Position numbers and translations under genes: made by a program. From contig NZ_CP041151.1 in assembly GCF_006494715.1 (NCBI RefSeq), positions 1,426,001 through 1,490,000 on the forward strand: DNA of 64,000 nt. The letters are read 5' to 3'. Each line of letters opens with the position of its first letter. The stretch's first letter is position 1. The notes under the pieces are model-generated. The model saw only the letters and a program-made list of their open reading frames with translations, was not told the DNA's origin and searched no databases. The DNA is from Shewanella sp. SNU WT4 (GTDB lineage: Bacteria; Pseudomonadota; Gammaproteobacteria; Enterobacterales; Shewanellaceae). Positions 38,778 to 48,452 of the stretch are shown piece by piece.

Positions 38778-41700
38778 TTAACTCTTATGAGTAACGGCAT
38801 CTGCTGCTGGATTCGCTGCCGTTTGTGACTCAGCGGCTTTGTTAGCGGCTTGCGTTGCCATTGCCTGCGCAAGTTTAGCGGCAATAAATCCAGGTGAGTG
38901 GCTATGCACTGAGATTAAGCGGTACATGGCAGGGATAATTAATAAACTCACTAAGGTCGCAAAGGCCATACCAAAAAATACTACAGTGCCAACTGATATG
39001 CGGCTCTCCGCGCCAGCGCCTGTGCTGATAATCAGCGGAATAGCGCCCACTAACGTAGTGAAGGCTGTCATTAAAATTGGGCGTAAACGGCGGCTTGAGG
39101 CTTGAATTACAGCATCATCAATGGCAAGTCCCTTGTCTCTTAATTGGTTGGCAAATTCGACAATCAAAATACCGTTTTTGGTGACCATGCCAATCAGCAT
39201 AATCATGCCAATTTGGCTATAAATATTAATGCCTTGGGAGGTAAACCACAGACCAAGGAAGCCACCAAACACCCCCATAGGTACAGTGAGCATAACCACT
39301 AACGGGTTAATAAAGCTTTCAAATTGCGCCGCCAGCACTAAGTAAGCGACTAATAACGCTAAACCAAACACTATTAAGATACTGCTTTGATTTTCTTTAT
39401 AGTCTTTCGATTCACCGCTATAGCCAATGTTAATGTCGGCTGGCAATTGTTCTATGGCTTGTTTATCAAGAAAATCGAGCGCCTGACCTAAGGTGTAGCC
39501 TTCGGCTAAGTTTGCTTTTAGGGTGATGGATTTTTGCTTATTGCTGTGACTGAGTTTTTGCGCCGAAGCCACTTCATCGACCGCCACTAAGTTATTGAGT
39601 GAGACTAAATCACCAAATTGACTGCGCAAATAAATGCTATTAAGCGAATCGGCATTATTAAAACTGTTTTCACTGCCGCGCAAATAGACATCGTATTCTT
39701 CGCCGCGCTCCACAAAGGTGGTTTCTTTGCGGCCACCTAGCATAATTTCTAAGGTGTCGGCGATATCTTTCACACTGATGCCAAGCTCAGCGGCGCGTTG
39801 CTTATCTACCGTGACCATCAATTCAGGCGTGGTTTCGGCGTAATCTAAATCTATGCCTGTCATCATGCCGCTATCCATGGCTTGCTGTTGCAGCAATTGC
39901 GCCCAGTGATACAGCTCAGTGTAATCACTGCCGCCAATCACCAATTGCACGGCTTCACTCGATTGACCACGAAACCCAGGCATCATGGGCCAAACGCGCA
40001 CATCGGGTATATCTTTAAGTGCACCCGCTATTACGCCTAAGGCTTGCTCGGCATGTAAGTCTCTGTCTTCCCAGTCTTCCAGTAACATGATGACAAAACC
40101 GGTTTGATCGCCAGCGCGGCCACCAAAGGCTGGGGCTTGCACGCTGAATGATCGCAAAATCCCTTGATCAAGTAGCGGCATTAAGCGGCCTTCGACTATG
40201 TCCATATTGGCGCTCATGCGGTTATAACTTGTGCCTTCAGCGCCTTTAACAAAGGCAAACACTACGCCTCTATCTTCCTTGGGCGCTAATTGCGAAGGCA
40301 CTTGCTGAGCTAACAGCACGCTGCCCACTACGCATAAAATAATCACCAGCGGCGCGCCGTAGCGCCAACGTAAGCTATAGGCCAGCAGGCGCTGATAACT
40401 AAGCTCTAAGCGATCAAATGAGTGATTAATGCGCTGGGTCAGGCGATTGGGCGCGACATTGGCTTTAAGTAAATGGCTAGATAACACTGGGGTTAAGGTG
40501 AGGGCGATTAAGGATGAGAACATCACAGCTACCGCTAGCACCACCGAAAACTCAGTAAATAATAAACCAACCATGCCATCCATAAAGGAGATAGGTAAGA
40601 ACACCATCACTAGCACTACTGTGGTGGCGATAACCGCAAAGCCCACTTCTCTGGTACCTTCAAAGGCGGCCACTAACGGTGGGCTGCCTTTTTCAATGTG
40701 ATGGAAGATGTTTTCCACCACCACAATGGCATCATCCACCACTAAACCTATGGCTAAGATCAGTGCCATTAAGGTTAACAGGTTAATGGAATAGCCTAAG
40801 GCATAAGTGACGATAAAGGCAGATACCAGCGAGACTGGCACAGTCACCGCAGGGATTAAGGTGGCGCGCGCTTGCCCAATAAACAGATACAAGACCAAGA
40901 CTACTAATAAACCTGTGACCACTAAGGTGGAATAGACTTCTTCAATGGAGCGCTTAATAAAGACAGTGCTGTCGTAATTGACGTTGAGCTCAGTACCAGC
41001 AGGCAAGTAGTTTTGCATGCGCTCAACTTCCGCCTTAACCTTTTGCGCCACGCTGAGTGGGTTCGCATCAGACTGCGCCACTATGCCTAAGCTTAAATTG
41101 ACTACACCATCGCTTTTATAGGTAGAGTTTTCATTCTCTGCTCCTAAATAGACATTGGCGACATCTTTGAGATACACAGGCTCTTTACTGCTGGGGTTCA
41201 CCCGCAGATATTCAAAATCGCTCGCGCTTTGATACAGCCTTTGGGTGCGCACCGACATTACGCTGGTATCATTGCGAACTTGGCCTGCGGGCGCTTCAAT
41301 ATTTTCGCGCTGCAGCGCCGCGCTAATATCACTTGGGGTAATGCCGCGCCCAGCCATTAACACTGGGTTTAACTGCACATACATGACTTGATATAAGGCG
41401 CCGGATAAGTTCACTGAACTCACGCCGCTAATGAGGTTAAATCTGTCTTCTAAGACGCGCTGGGCGTAATCCGTGAGCTGAGTTCTATCCATGACTTCAG
41501 AGCGCAAATTGACATAAATAGCAGGCTCTCCGGAGCCATTATCTTTAGAGACTATGGGGTCATCCGCTGATTCTGGTAGGCGCCTTTGGGCTCTTGCTAC
41601 GGCATCTCTGACATCACTCACGCCTTCGGTGAGATCAGATCCAAGCTCAAAAATCACAGTAATGCGCGACATGCCATTACGAGTGACAGAGGTGATTTCA

Positions 41701-41933
41701 TCTATGCCGCTAATGCCAGTGATTTCATCTTCAAGGGTTTGGGTAATTTGGTTTTCAATAATGCTGGCAGACGCACCTTTATAGGTGGTCATGACCGACA
41801 CGACAGGGCTTTCAACGTCCGGCATTTCTCGCACAGCAAGTTTTGTGAGCGATACTAAGCCAAATACGCACAATAACAGTGATAGCACTATGGCAACCAC
41901 AGGGCGCTTTACTGACACATCAGAAAGTAACAT
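38778..41933 (-). CDS. RND efflux permease (AcrB/MexB-like)
   Basis: A 1051-aa proton-driven resistance-nodulation-division pump of the HAE1 group. Twelve helices in the usual layout, with charged residues in the fourth helix (AIGLVVDDAIVVVENIFHH), two large periplasmic loops, and the repeat-symmetric GMVTKNGILIVEFANQLRD. Starts MLLSDVSVKRPVVAIVLSLLL. Its start overlaps the adaptor stop by one base. No outer-membrane TolC partner is next to it, so a remote TolC is presumed. Substrates unknown. Confidence 0.93.
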   Translation of the reverse strand: MLLSDVSVKRPVVAIVLSLLLCVFGLVSLTKLAVREMPDVESPVVSVMTTYKGASASIIENQITQTLEDEITGISGIDEITSVTRNGMSRITVIFELGSDLTEGVSDVRDAVARAQRRLPESADDPIVSKDNGSGEPAIYVNLRSEVMDRTQLTDYAQRVLEDRFNLISGVSSVNLSGALYQVMYVQLNPVLMAGRGITPSDISAALQRENIEAPAGQVRNDTSVMSVRTQRLYQSASDFEYLRVNPSSKEPVYLKDVANVYLGAENENSTYKSDGVVNLSLGIVAQSDANPLSVAQKVKAEVERMQNYLPAGTELNVNYDSTVFIKRSIEEVYSTLVVTGLLVVLVLYLFIGQARATLIPAVTVPVSLVSAFIVTYALGYSINLLTLMALILAIGLVVDDAIVVVENIFHHIEKGSPPLVAAFEGTREVGFAVIATTVVLVMVFLPISFMDGMVGLLFTEFSVVLAVAVMFSSLIALTLTPVLSSHLLKANVAPNRLTQRINHSFDRLELSYQRLLAYSLRWRYGAPLVIILCVVGSVLLAQQVPSQLAPKEDRGVVFAFVKGAEGTSYNRMSANMDIVEGRLMPLLDQGILRSFSVQAPAFGGRAGDQTGFVIMLLEDWEDRDLHAEQALGVIAGALKDIPDVRVWPMMPGFRGQSSEAVQLVIGGSDYTELYHWAQLLQQQAMDSGMMTGIDLDYAETTPELMVTVDKQRAAELGISVKDIADTLEIMLGGRKETTFVERGEEYDVYLRGSENSFNNADSLNSIYLRSQFGDLVSLNNLVAVDEVASAQKLSHSNKQKSITLKANLAEGYTLGQALDFLDKQAIEQLPADINIGYSGESKDYKENQSSILIVFGLALLVAYLVLAAQFESFINPLVVMLTVPMGVFGGFLGLWFTSQGINIYSQIGMIMLIGMVTKNGILIVEFANQLRDKGLAIDDAVIQASSRRLRPILMTAFTTLVGAIPLIISTGAGAESRISVGTVVFFGMAFATLVSLLIIPAMYRLISVHSHSPGFIAAKLAQAMATQAANKAAESQTAANPAADAVTHKS

Positions 41934-43099
41934 TAGCTCGCTCCATTCACTTGGGCGGCGCCCGCAATTGCATTTTGGCTGGCGGCGGTTACTGATTCAT
42001 GCTCTGGGACTAATGCCTTAATCGATAAGCCGTCGCGCATATTAACTAAGCCTTGCACCACAATTTCATCGCCAACGTTAAGGCCTGATTCAATCAGAAC
42101 CGAATCACCGACTCTATGACCTAATATCACTTCTTCGCGGCTCACTACTTGGTTGTCATTGACGACATACACAAAGCGCTTAGTACCTGAATATTCTAGT
42201 GCTTGCACTGGAATGACAGGCGCTGTAACCGGTGCAAAGGTCAGCAGCGCTTGCATCATCATGCCCGGCATTAATTGTTTGGCGGGATTGTTAAACTCAA
42301 CCCGTAAGGTCAGGTTTAAAGTGTTGGCATTGATTCTTGGGTTGATGGCCTTAACTGTGCCAATAAATGCTTGCTGCGGCCAAGCAGCGCTGCTGGCCTG
42401 AATATTCATGCCTAGTGATAATTGTGATAAATACTTTTCAGGGACGGCAATATCAAGTTTTAAACGCGACAAGTTATCAATACTGACTAATTCAGCGCCA
42501 GCAGTCACCATTTTGCCGGGGCTGAAATCAATGAGGCCTGTGTGACCTGCAAATGGCGCGCGCAGATAATGATAATTGGCATTGCTCTTGGCGGCATCTA
42601 AGCGGGCGCTGGCAATGTCCACTTGAGCGTGCTGGGCATCAATTTCACTTTGGGTAATAGCATAGCTGCTGCTGAGCTTAATAAAGTCTCGCAGTTTGCG
42701 CTCTTCATCGTGCAATATGGCTTCTGCTTCTGCAACCGTAGCGCGGACGTGGCTATCTTCAAGAGTAATGAGTAAATCACCCGGTTTTACTGGCTGATTT
42801 TCAGCAATATGCACTTTATCTATTTTGCCGCTAATTTGCGGGGCTACCCACACAGATTCATAGGCTTCAAGTTTACCTATGAGTGAGAGTTGTTGCTCTA
42901 AACTCTGGCTCGACACAGTTGCTGTGATAACGGCTACCGGTTTTTTATTGGCTGCTGCCGCGGACATGCCACGTTTTTCAGCTCCTTGACCTTTAGCCGG
43001 CTGACTGTTAGCCAATAACGTATCCTTAGCATAATAAGTTATGCCTAAGGCTGTGATACCTAAGATTATTAGCAGCAGCGCAAGTGTATTTTTCTTCAT
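41933..43099 (-). CDS. RND periplasmic adaptor (membrane fusion protein)
   Basis: A 388-aa MFP that links the RND permease to an outer-membrane channel. N-terminal membrane anchor (KKNTLALLLIILGITALGITYYA), barrel-sandwich lipoyl-like parts (VAPQISGKIDKVHIAENQPVKPGDLLITLEDS ... YLRAPFAGHTGLIDFSPGKMV), a helical hairpin, and a beta-barrel. A TTG at 43123 is also in frame; ATG 43099 matches a typical MKK start, with AGGAG some 13 bases upstream. Confidence 0.9.
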   Translation of the reverse strand: MKKNTLALLLIILGITALGITYYAKDTLLANSQPAKGQGAEKRGMSAAAANKKPVAVITATVSSQSLEQQLSLIGKLEAYESVWVAPQISGKIDKVHIAENQPVKPGDLLITLEDSHVRATVAEAEAILHDEERKLRDFIKLSSSYAITQSEIDAQHAQVDIASARLDAAKSNANYHYLRAPFAGHTGLIDFSPGKMVTAGAELVSIDNLSRLKLDIAVPEKYLSQLSLGMNIQASSAAWPQQAFIGTVKAINPRINANTLNLTLRVEFNNPAKQLMPGMMMQALLTFAPVTAPVIPVQALEYSGTKRFVYVVNDNQVVSREEVILGHRVGDSVLIESGLNVGDEIVVQGLVNMRDGLSIKALVPEHESVTAASQNAIAGAAQVNGAS

Positions 43100-43480
43100 G
43101 TGAGCCAGACTTCTCCTGAACAAAGCGTCCCCAACTATCGGGATTAAGTGACACTATTGTAAAGAAAATTGGCGCGCCATAGGGTAAAGCAATGTAAAGC
43201 AAATTGGGTTTTGTGGGTAAAGTGTGATCTTGATCGGCTAAATGAGTGGGTGGGCAAGGGTATTTGCTTACGTTCGTTGGCAATGTGTTTTTCGGTCGCA
43301 GTTTTTTGTCAGGGTGCCTTGCGCGGCTAATCTCTTAGCCTAGGCTCTTAGTCGAGGCAGATTTTGCTTATTTTATTAACAATAGTTAATGCTTGATGGT
43401 TAATGAATAAGTGGCCGACTGATGCTAACTAAACTCATTGATTTAACTTAGGTAGACGCAAGTTAGTCATAGTTAATAAT
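43100..43480. other. Gap between RND operon and ettA terminator
   Basis: About 380 bases. It holds the RND operon promoter; no coding sequence or clear site was found. A poorly supported 85-codon frame on - overlaps it and was discarded. Confidence 0.4.
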
Positions 43481-43503
43481 AAGGCCAGCAAAATGCTGGC
43501 CTT
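43481..43503 (-). terminator. Terminator after ettA
   Basis: Ten-base-pair perfect stem (43481-43490 with 43494-43503), AAA loop; a T-rich stretch follows on the minus strand. 41 bases past the ettA stop. Confidence 0.8.
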
Positions 43504-43543
43504 ATTTAATACTCTTGCTAGTTCAGTTAACTAATACAATGAA

Positions 43544-45211
43544 TTACTTAGACATACGCTTGTACTTGAGGCGATGCGGTTCAACGATATCGGCGCCATA
43601 AGTGGCTTTTAACCAAGCTGAGTATTCGGTGTAGTTACCTTCGTAGAAGTTCACTTGGCCTTCATCGCGATAATCAAGAATATGAGTCGCGATTCTGTCA
43701 AGGAACCAACGGTCGTGCGAAATCACCATAGCGCAACCTGGGAATTCCAATAAAGCTTCTTCCAGTGCACGTAAGGTTTCAACGTCTAAGTCGTTGGTTG
43801 GTTCGTCGAGTAATAACACGTTACCGCCCGCTTGCAGCAGCTTAGCTAAATGCACGCGGTTACGTTCACCGCCCGACAAGGAGCCAATGATTTTTTGCTG
43901 ATCGCCACCACGGAAGTTAAAGCGGCCGACATAAGCGCGGCTTGGAATTTCCATGTTGTTGATACGCATGATGTCTTGACCACCTGAGATTTCTTCCCAA
44001 ATAGTGTTTTTGTCATTCATCGAATCACGGAACTGCTCAACCGAGGCTAACTGTACGGTTTCACCGAGTTCAATGGTGCCACTATCAGGGGTTTCTGCGC
44101 CAGATAACATCTTGAACAAGGTAGATTTACCGGCGCCGTTAGCACCGATAATGCCGACAATGGCGCCTTTAGGGACTGAGAATGATAAGTTATCAATCAA
44201 GACGCGATCGCCATAAGACTTAGTGAGGTTATTCACTTCAATCACCTTGTCGCCTAAGCGCGGTCCTGGTGGAATGAACAACTCATTGGTCTCGTTACGC
44301 TTTTGGTAATCGTTGGTGTTCAGTTCTTCAAAGCGGGCCATACGCGCCTTGCCTTTAGATTGACGACCTTTAGAACCTTGGCGTACCCATTCAAGTTCTT
44401 TAGCTATGGTTTTTTGACGAGCGCTTTCTGTGGCCGATTCTTGCTTCAAACGGGCATCTTTTTGCTCTAACCATGAAGAATAGTTGCCTTCCCACGGAAT
44501 ACCTTCACCGCGGTCCAGTTCTAAAATCCAGCCAGCAGCATTATCAAGGAAGTAACGGTCGTGGGTAATAGCGACCACAGTGCCCGTGTATTCTTGTAAG
44601 AAGTGCTCAAGCCAAGCGACAGATTCGGCGTCCAAGTGGTTGGTTGGTTCGTCTAGTAGTAGCATTTCTGGCTTTTCAAGCAGCAAGCGACAAATAGCTA
44701 CGCGGCGACGTTCACCGCCCGATAATACTTCGATTTTTTCATCCCAATCAGGCAGACGCAGGGCATTGGCTGCGCGCTCTAAGATGTTATCTAAGTTATG
44801 GGCATCTTGCGCCTGAATGATAGCTTCAAGTTCACCTTGCTCTTTGGCTAAGGCATCAAAGTCAGCATCTGGTTCAGCATATAAGGCATAGACTTCATCA
44901 AGGCGAGTCAGGGCATTTTTGGCAACGGCTACGGCTTCTTCAACGGCTTCACGCACAGTTTGCGTTGGATCAAGCTTTGGCTCCTGCGGCAGATAACCAA
45001 TCTTAAGCCCCGGCATTGGCCGCGCTTCACCTTCAATCTCAGTATCAATACCGGCCATGATGCGCAGTAAGGTTGACTTACCTGAGCCGTTAAGACCCAA
45101 AACACCAATCTTGGCGCCCGGGAAAAAGCTTAAGGAAATATCTTTTAGAATTTGCTTTTTCGGCGGCACAATCTTGCCGACTCTAAGCATGCTATACACA
45201 AATTGAGCCAT
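43544..45211 (-). CDS. ettA: Energy-dependent translational throttle EttA (ABC-F)
   Basis: Ribosome-binding ABC-F ATPase gating entry of the 70S complex into elongation according to ADP/ATP. 555 aa, the same as E. coli EttA. Two ATP cassettes: Walker A GLNGSGKST and GANGAGKST, signatures LSGGERRRV and LSGGERNRV, Walker B LLLDEPTNHLD and LLLDEPTNDLD; an Arm and a charged linker (KELEWVRQGSKGRQSKGKARMARFEEL) are intact. No membrane part. Confidence 0.97.
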   Translation of the reverse strand: MAQFVYSMLRVGKIVPPKKQILKDISLSFFPGAKIGVLGLNGSGKSTLLRIMAGIDTEIEGEARPMPGLKIGYLPQEPKLDPTQTVREAVEEAVAVAKNALTRLDEVYALYAEPDADFDALAKEQGELEAIIQAQDAHNLDNILERAANALRLPDWDEKIEVLSGGERRRVAICRLLLEKPEMLLLDEPTNHLDAESVAWLEHFLQEYTGTVVAITHDRYFLDNAAGWILELDRGEGIPWEGNYSSWLEQKDARLKQESATESARQKTIAKELEWVRQGSKGRQSKGKARMARFEELNTNDYQKRNETNELFIPPGPRLGDKVIEVNNLTKSYGDRVLIDNLSFSVPKGAIVGIIGANGAGKSTLFKMLSGAETPDSGTIELGETVQLASVEQFRDSMNDKNTIWEEISGGQDIMRINNMEIPSRAYVGRFNFRGGDQQKIIGSLSGGERNRVHLAKLLQAGGNVLLLDEPTNDLDVETLRALEEALLEFPGCAMVISHDRWFLDRIATHILDYRDEGQVNFYEGNYTEYSAWLKATYGADIVEPHRLKYKRMSK

Positions 45212-45348
45212 GTAATTTCTCGGTTTTTTGATAATGGAGCGAGTTTACTAAATTGCCTCTTTTGCTGCCAGTAGCAAGGTGAGTTTGCGCTTAATTTAAG
45301 CGCTTGTGCAGTCATTATTAGCAAGTCTATTAGTCGTCATAGTTAATC

Positions 45349-45384
45349 GCATAGCCATTGGTGCTTGAGCAGCAATGGCTATGC
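45349..45384. other. Perfect 12-bp inverted repeat after S9-like gene
   Basis: GCATAGCCATTG (45349-45360) with CAATGGCTATGC (45373-45384), 12-nt loop. The right arm ends 4 bases before the stop of the S9-like gene. Probably a terminator without a T run. Confidence 0.5.
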
Positions 45385-45388
45385 TTAC

Positions 45389-46570
45389 CTAAGGGGCAAT
45401 TAACGCGGTCTTGATGAGGCTCATACGTTTAGGGTCTTGCTTATTCGCTGCGCTAAACAGCAAGCGCGTTTGCATGCTTTGGCTGTTAACTAAATAAAAG
45501 TCACCAGCATAAGTGTCGCTTTCTACATACACCACTAGATGCTTATTATCATTAGTGCGACTGGTGATGATGACAGGTGCGCCCTTAAATTTAGCCATTA
45601 AGGCTTGATGCAGTTGACTGTCTGGATTGGCAGGATTAAAGAAAATGTGTTGAGGAGCCACTGTCGTTTCTATTGGTGTTTTGGATTTTGATTGTTGAGT
45701 CGCTGGCGGCGCATCGATTCTGACGCCATACACTTGGTTGTCATGGATAAGCGCGTAAGTTGATGCTTTTAGCGCAGGTTGCAAAAGTTTTTCAGCTCCC
45801 GTTGGCACTAAATATTGGTATAAAGCTGGCGCTTGCTCTGCCTCACTTTTTACAGCGTACATATGCTGATTATCTTCACTAAAACCTAATGGCGTAAAAC
45901 TATTGCCTGGATTGATAGCAAAGGGATGCCATTTTTCACCATAGCCTTGGCTGTAGAACACCTTGGTTTTACCATCATCGTCAATGCCAGAGACTAAGCG
46001 CGGATTACCCTGATGGTCGAGTACAAAAGTATTGTCATCAAGAGATGAGCGTTTAATGGTGCGCTCGCCGCCAGTATAGACATTGATTTTAGTGACTTCA
46101 GTGCTGTTGCCTAAGCGGGTGGATTCAGTTTTGGCAATTAAAATGTGCTCATCATCGGCGCTTAGGCGGGATAGCCAATGGGCTGAGTAGCCAGAAATGA
46201 TAATGCCGTTTTGCGAGCGCTCACCAAATATCATTTGTCCTTGCCCGCCATCATAGTTAACGGCGTAAAGTTCACTAATCATGTGCGGCGCTATTTTTCC
46301 CGTGCGTTCATTAAGCTCTATTACTACTCGCTGTGGATTAACCCAGTGAAAGTTGCCGATTTGGCTATCTTTGGGGGCGAAGTGATAGATGGGCGTGAGG
46401 GTATCTGTGGCTAATATCGTGAGGTTTTTTTGATGCGTATCATCAATCAGCGCCGCTAAGTATTGGCCGTCAGGGGATATTTTTACGTTGTAGGCATGGG
46501 GGATATTGGCTAGCGGTTCTGCCGCGAAGGCATGGATGCTAAGTAGCATCAGAGACAATAACCTTAGCAT
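45389..46570 (-). CDS. Exported beta-propeller protein resembling the N-terminal half of an S9 peptidase
   Basis: A 393-aa protein with a signal peptide (LRLLSLMLLSIHAFA) and propeller-like repeats (YNVKISPDGQYLAALIDD, GNFHWVNPQRVVIEL, LSADDEHILIA). S9 (prolyl-oligopeptidase-like) enzymes have such a propeller before a catalytic hydrolase domain, which is missing here: the frame ends at KTALIAP just where a hydrolase would start, and the 177 bases before ettA cannot hold one. So it is non-catalytic or a truncated relic. Composition is normal. Confidence 0.6.
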   Translation of the reverse strand: MLRLLSLMLLSIHAFAAEPLANIPHAYNVKISPDGQYLAALIDDTHQKNLTILATDTLTPIYHFAPKDSQIGNFHWVNPQRVVIELNERTGKIAPHMISELYAVNYDGGQGQMIFGERSQNGIIISGYSAHWLSRLSADDEHILIAKTESTRLGNSTEVTKINVYTGGERTIKRSSLDDNTFVLDHQGNPRLVSGIDDDGKTKVFYSQGYGEKWHPFAINPGNSFTPLGFSEDNQHMYAVKSEAEQAPALYQYLVPTGAEKLLQPALKASTYALIHDNQVYGVRIDAPPATQQSKSKTPIETTVAPQHIFFNPANPDSQLHQALMAKFKGAPVIITSRTNDNKHLVVYVESDTYAGDFYLVNSQSMQTRLLFSAANKQDPKRMSLIKTALIAP

Positions 46571-46987
46571 CTAGTTTGCTCCTATTTTATTGTTTTTGTT
46601 ATGTAGATCAGCTTGTTAATCAGCACTTTGGGTAAGCGTTAAGTTTTTTATCGACGATTGATGACGTTATACTTTGCATTCAGCTTGACAATCTTTTTCA
46701 TGCAAACATTTCACATTTATTAAACTTATCATTGATTTATGCCTTTTTTCAATGATTGATTGCCTGAGGGTTTCCTACCTCTTTGGTCTTATTCGCTGAT
46801 ATCGCAGGCCAAAGAGTCGCATGTGATTGCTAGCCCGCATTTACCTATGATCAGCAATAGAAGCAGGTTATGTGCTGTAATGGTTAAAAATATTAATGCC
46901 TTGTTGCGCATTGGTGTCGCTTATCTTGTTGAAAGTCGTTAATATTTGCTGCCGAACCTTGTCGGTATGCAATAGGAATGCACCAAA
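46571..46987. other. Gap before lipoprotein gene
   Basis: About 417 AT-rich bases between divergent genes. No convincing gene or repeat; promoters expected. A 60-codon frame at 46760 has no ribosome site or homology I can see. Confidence 0.45.
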
Positions 46988-47503
46988 GTGGGTAATCTTA
47001 GACGTAGCCGTTATCGCCCGATTTTCCTCTTAAGTTTGATTTTAATGCTTAACGCATGCGCCGCACCTTTGCTGTTAATGTCACCGCAAGGGCAATTGAT
47101 GTGGGCGTTGTTTAAACCGTTAGTGGGGTTAGACCCTAATGATGTGGGCTTATTTGAGCAGCCTTTGATTAAAGATAGGATGCAAGCTTTACTGGGATCT
47201 CAGTATGAAAATACTATGCAGGTACTAAGCACAGCCACAGAAATTCAGCAGCAAGGGCCACTGTTTTATGTAATCGCCAATCACAGTCCTATTCCTGAAT
47301 TTGCCGAGGAGGCTGGATTAGTGTGGAACGCAGATACCAATCAATTGGCGATTATGTTGGTGACAGGCGGCTCGCCGCAAATTATTGCAGAGCAACTGGT
47401 CGATAAAAAGATGGCTATCTTTGGCGGCGAACAAGTGGCGGGATTGGCGCCCATATGGCCAAGTGAATTAATGGGCTTTGCGGAACTCGCTGCGCCTAAT
47501 TAA
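46988..47503 (+). CDS. Predicted lipoprotein of unknown function
   Basis: A 171-aa protein with a basic N-terminus, a hydrophobic helix and a lipobox-like LNAC (Cys about residue 24), so probably a lipoprotein. The mature part has no motif I recognise; a segment reads FYVIANHSPIPEFAEEAGLVWNADTNQLAIML. GTG 46988 with AGGAA upstream is the chosen start. Convergent with the exonuclease. Confidence 0.6.
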   Translation: MGNLRRSRYRPIFLLSLILMLNACAAPLLLMSPQGQLMWALFKPLVGLDPNDVGLFEQPLIKDRMQALLGSQYENTMQVLSTATEIQQQGPLFYVIANHSPIPEFAEEAGLVWNADTNQLAIMLVTGGSPQIIAEQLVDKKMAIFGGEQVAGLAPIWPSELMGFAELAAPN

Positions 47504-47540
47504 GGTCAATCGAGCTGATTGGCATTCATTGCCATTATTT

Positions 47541-47570
47541 AGGCCTTAGGGTGCCATCACGCTAAGGCCT
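47541..47570. terminator. Hairpin between lipoprotein and exonuclease genes
   Basis: Nine-base-pair stem (47541-47549 with 47562-47570), 12-nt loop. The right arm covers the exonuclease stop codon. Confidence 0.5.
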
Positions 47571-48236
47571 GTACTTATTAGTACTATTGCTATTAAAACG
47601 ACAGTTAATAGTTTTAATCTTTCGCCACTGCTTAAGTAAGCTGCCAACAGCACTTTTGCTGGTTTTACCAATGGTTTGCATCTGCTTAAAGCTTGGCGCC
47701 ATGGCTTGCGTTTGTTCCAGCTCGTTAATCATCACCATCCACAATTTGGCTGTCATTTGCGCATCGGCTAAAGCGCGGTGAAATACGCCATCATTATCTA
47801 TCCTTTTAAAACGTACTAAATCCCCAAGCTTATGGGTGGGCGCCTCAGGAATGAGACGGCGAGCAATGAGCATGGAGCAAGCAAATTGGCCAGAATAGCT
47901 ATGATTTATCCGCTCAAATTCAGCATCTAAAAAACGTTTATCGAACGAAGCGTTATGGGCCACGAGATGGCTGTCTCCCATAAAGCGCGCAAATTCACTC
48001 ATCACTACATCGCTTTGGGGCGCAGTGCTTAGCATAGCGTTAGTAATGCCGGTATAACCTTCAATAAAACTGCTAACGCGGCAACCTGGATTAATCAGTT
48101 GCTGAAAGGTATCAACAACCTCGCCGTTAACTAATTTAACGGCGCCAATTTCGATGGCGCGATCACCTAAATTGGGCGATAAGCCTGTGGTTTCAAAGTC
48201 GAGAACGATAACCGAATGAGCAGGTGTAGCTGGCAT
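47562..48236 (-). CDS. DEDDh 3'-5' exonuclease (DnaQ-like)
   Basis: A 224-aa protein with an RNase T/DnaQ-type exonuclease domain. Motif ExoI VLDFETTG (Asp, Glu), ExoII VAHNASFDKRF and ExoIII FHRALADAQMT (His-Asp) place it in the DEDDh group. The C-terminal 50 residues are basic. Not a polymerase subunit by size; a repair or RNA-processing role is likely. Shares a divergent gap with glyA. Confidence 0.85.
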   Translation of the reverse strand: MPATPAHSVIVLDFETTGLSPNLGDRAIEIGAVKLVNGEVVDTFQQLINPGCRVSSFIEGYTGITNAMLSTAPQSDVVMSEFARFMGDSHLVAHNASFDKRFLDAEFERINHSYSGQFACSMLIARRLIPEAPTHKLGDLVRFKRIDNDGVFHRALADAQMTAKLWMVMINELEQTQAMAPSFKQMQTIGKTSKSAVGSLLKQWRKIKTINCRFNSNSTNKYRP

Positions 48237-48452
48237 AACAAGGAACCCTGATGGTGTGCATAAGTGAATAACGCGCGCAGTATATACTGCAATTGCGGCT
48301 TAAGGTCAGTTTTCAGAACACAGCGTTCAGGGCTAATGCAAGTATTTTCATGCGCTTCGGTCTGGGATTGTGACCCATAGCAGAGTAAACTAGCCGCCAT
48401 TCGAGACGTATCCTACCTAATACCAAAGTTCACTTTGCTGCCGGAGTCGCTA

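Noticed and set aside
46760..46942. 60-codon frame on + before the lipoprotein gene
   Set aside because: No Shine-Dalgarno sequence, no hydrophobic or domain pattern.
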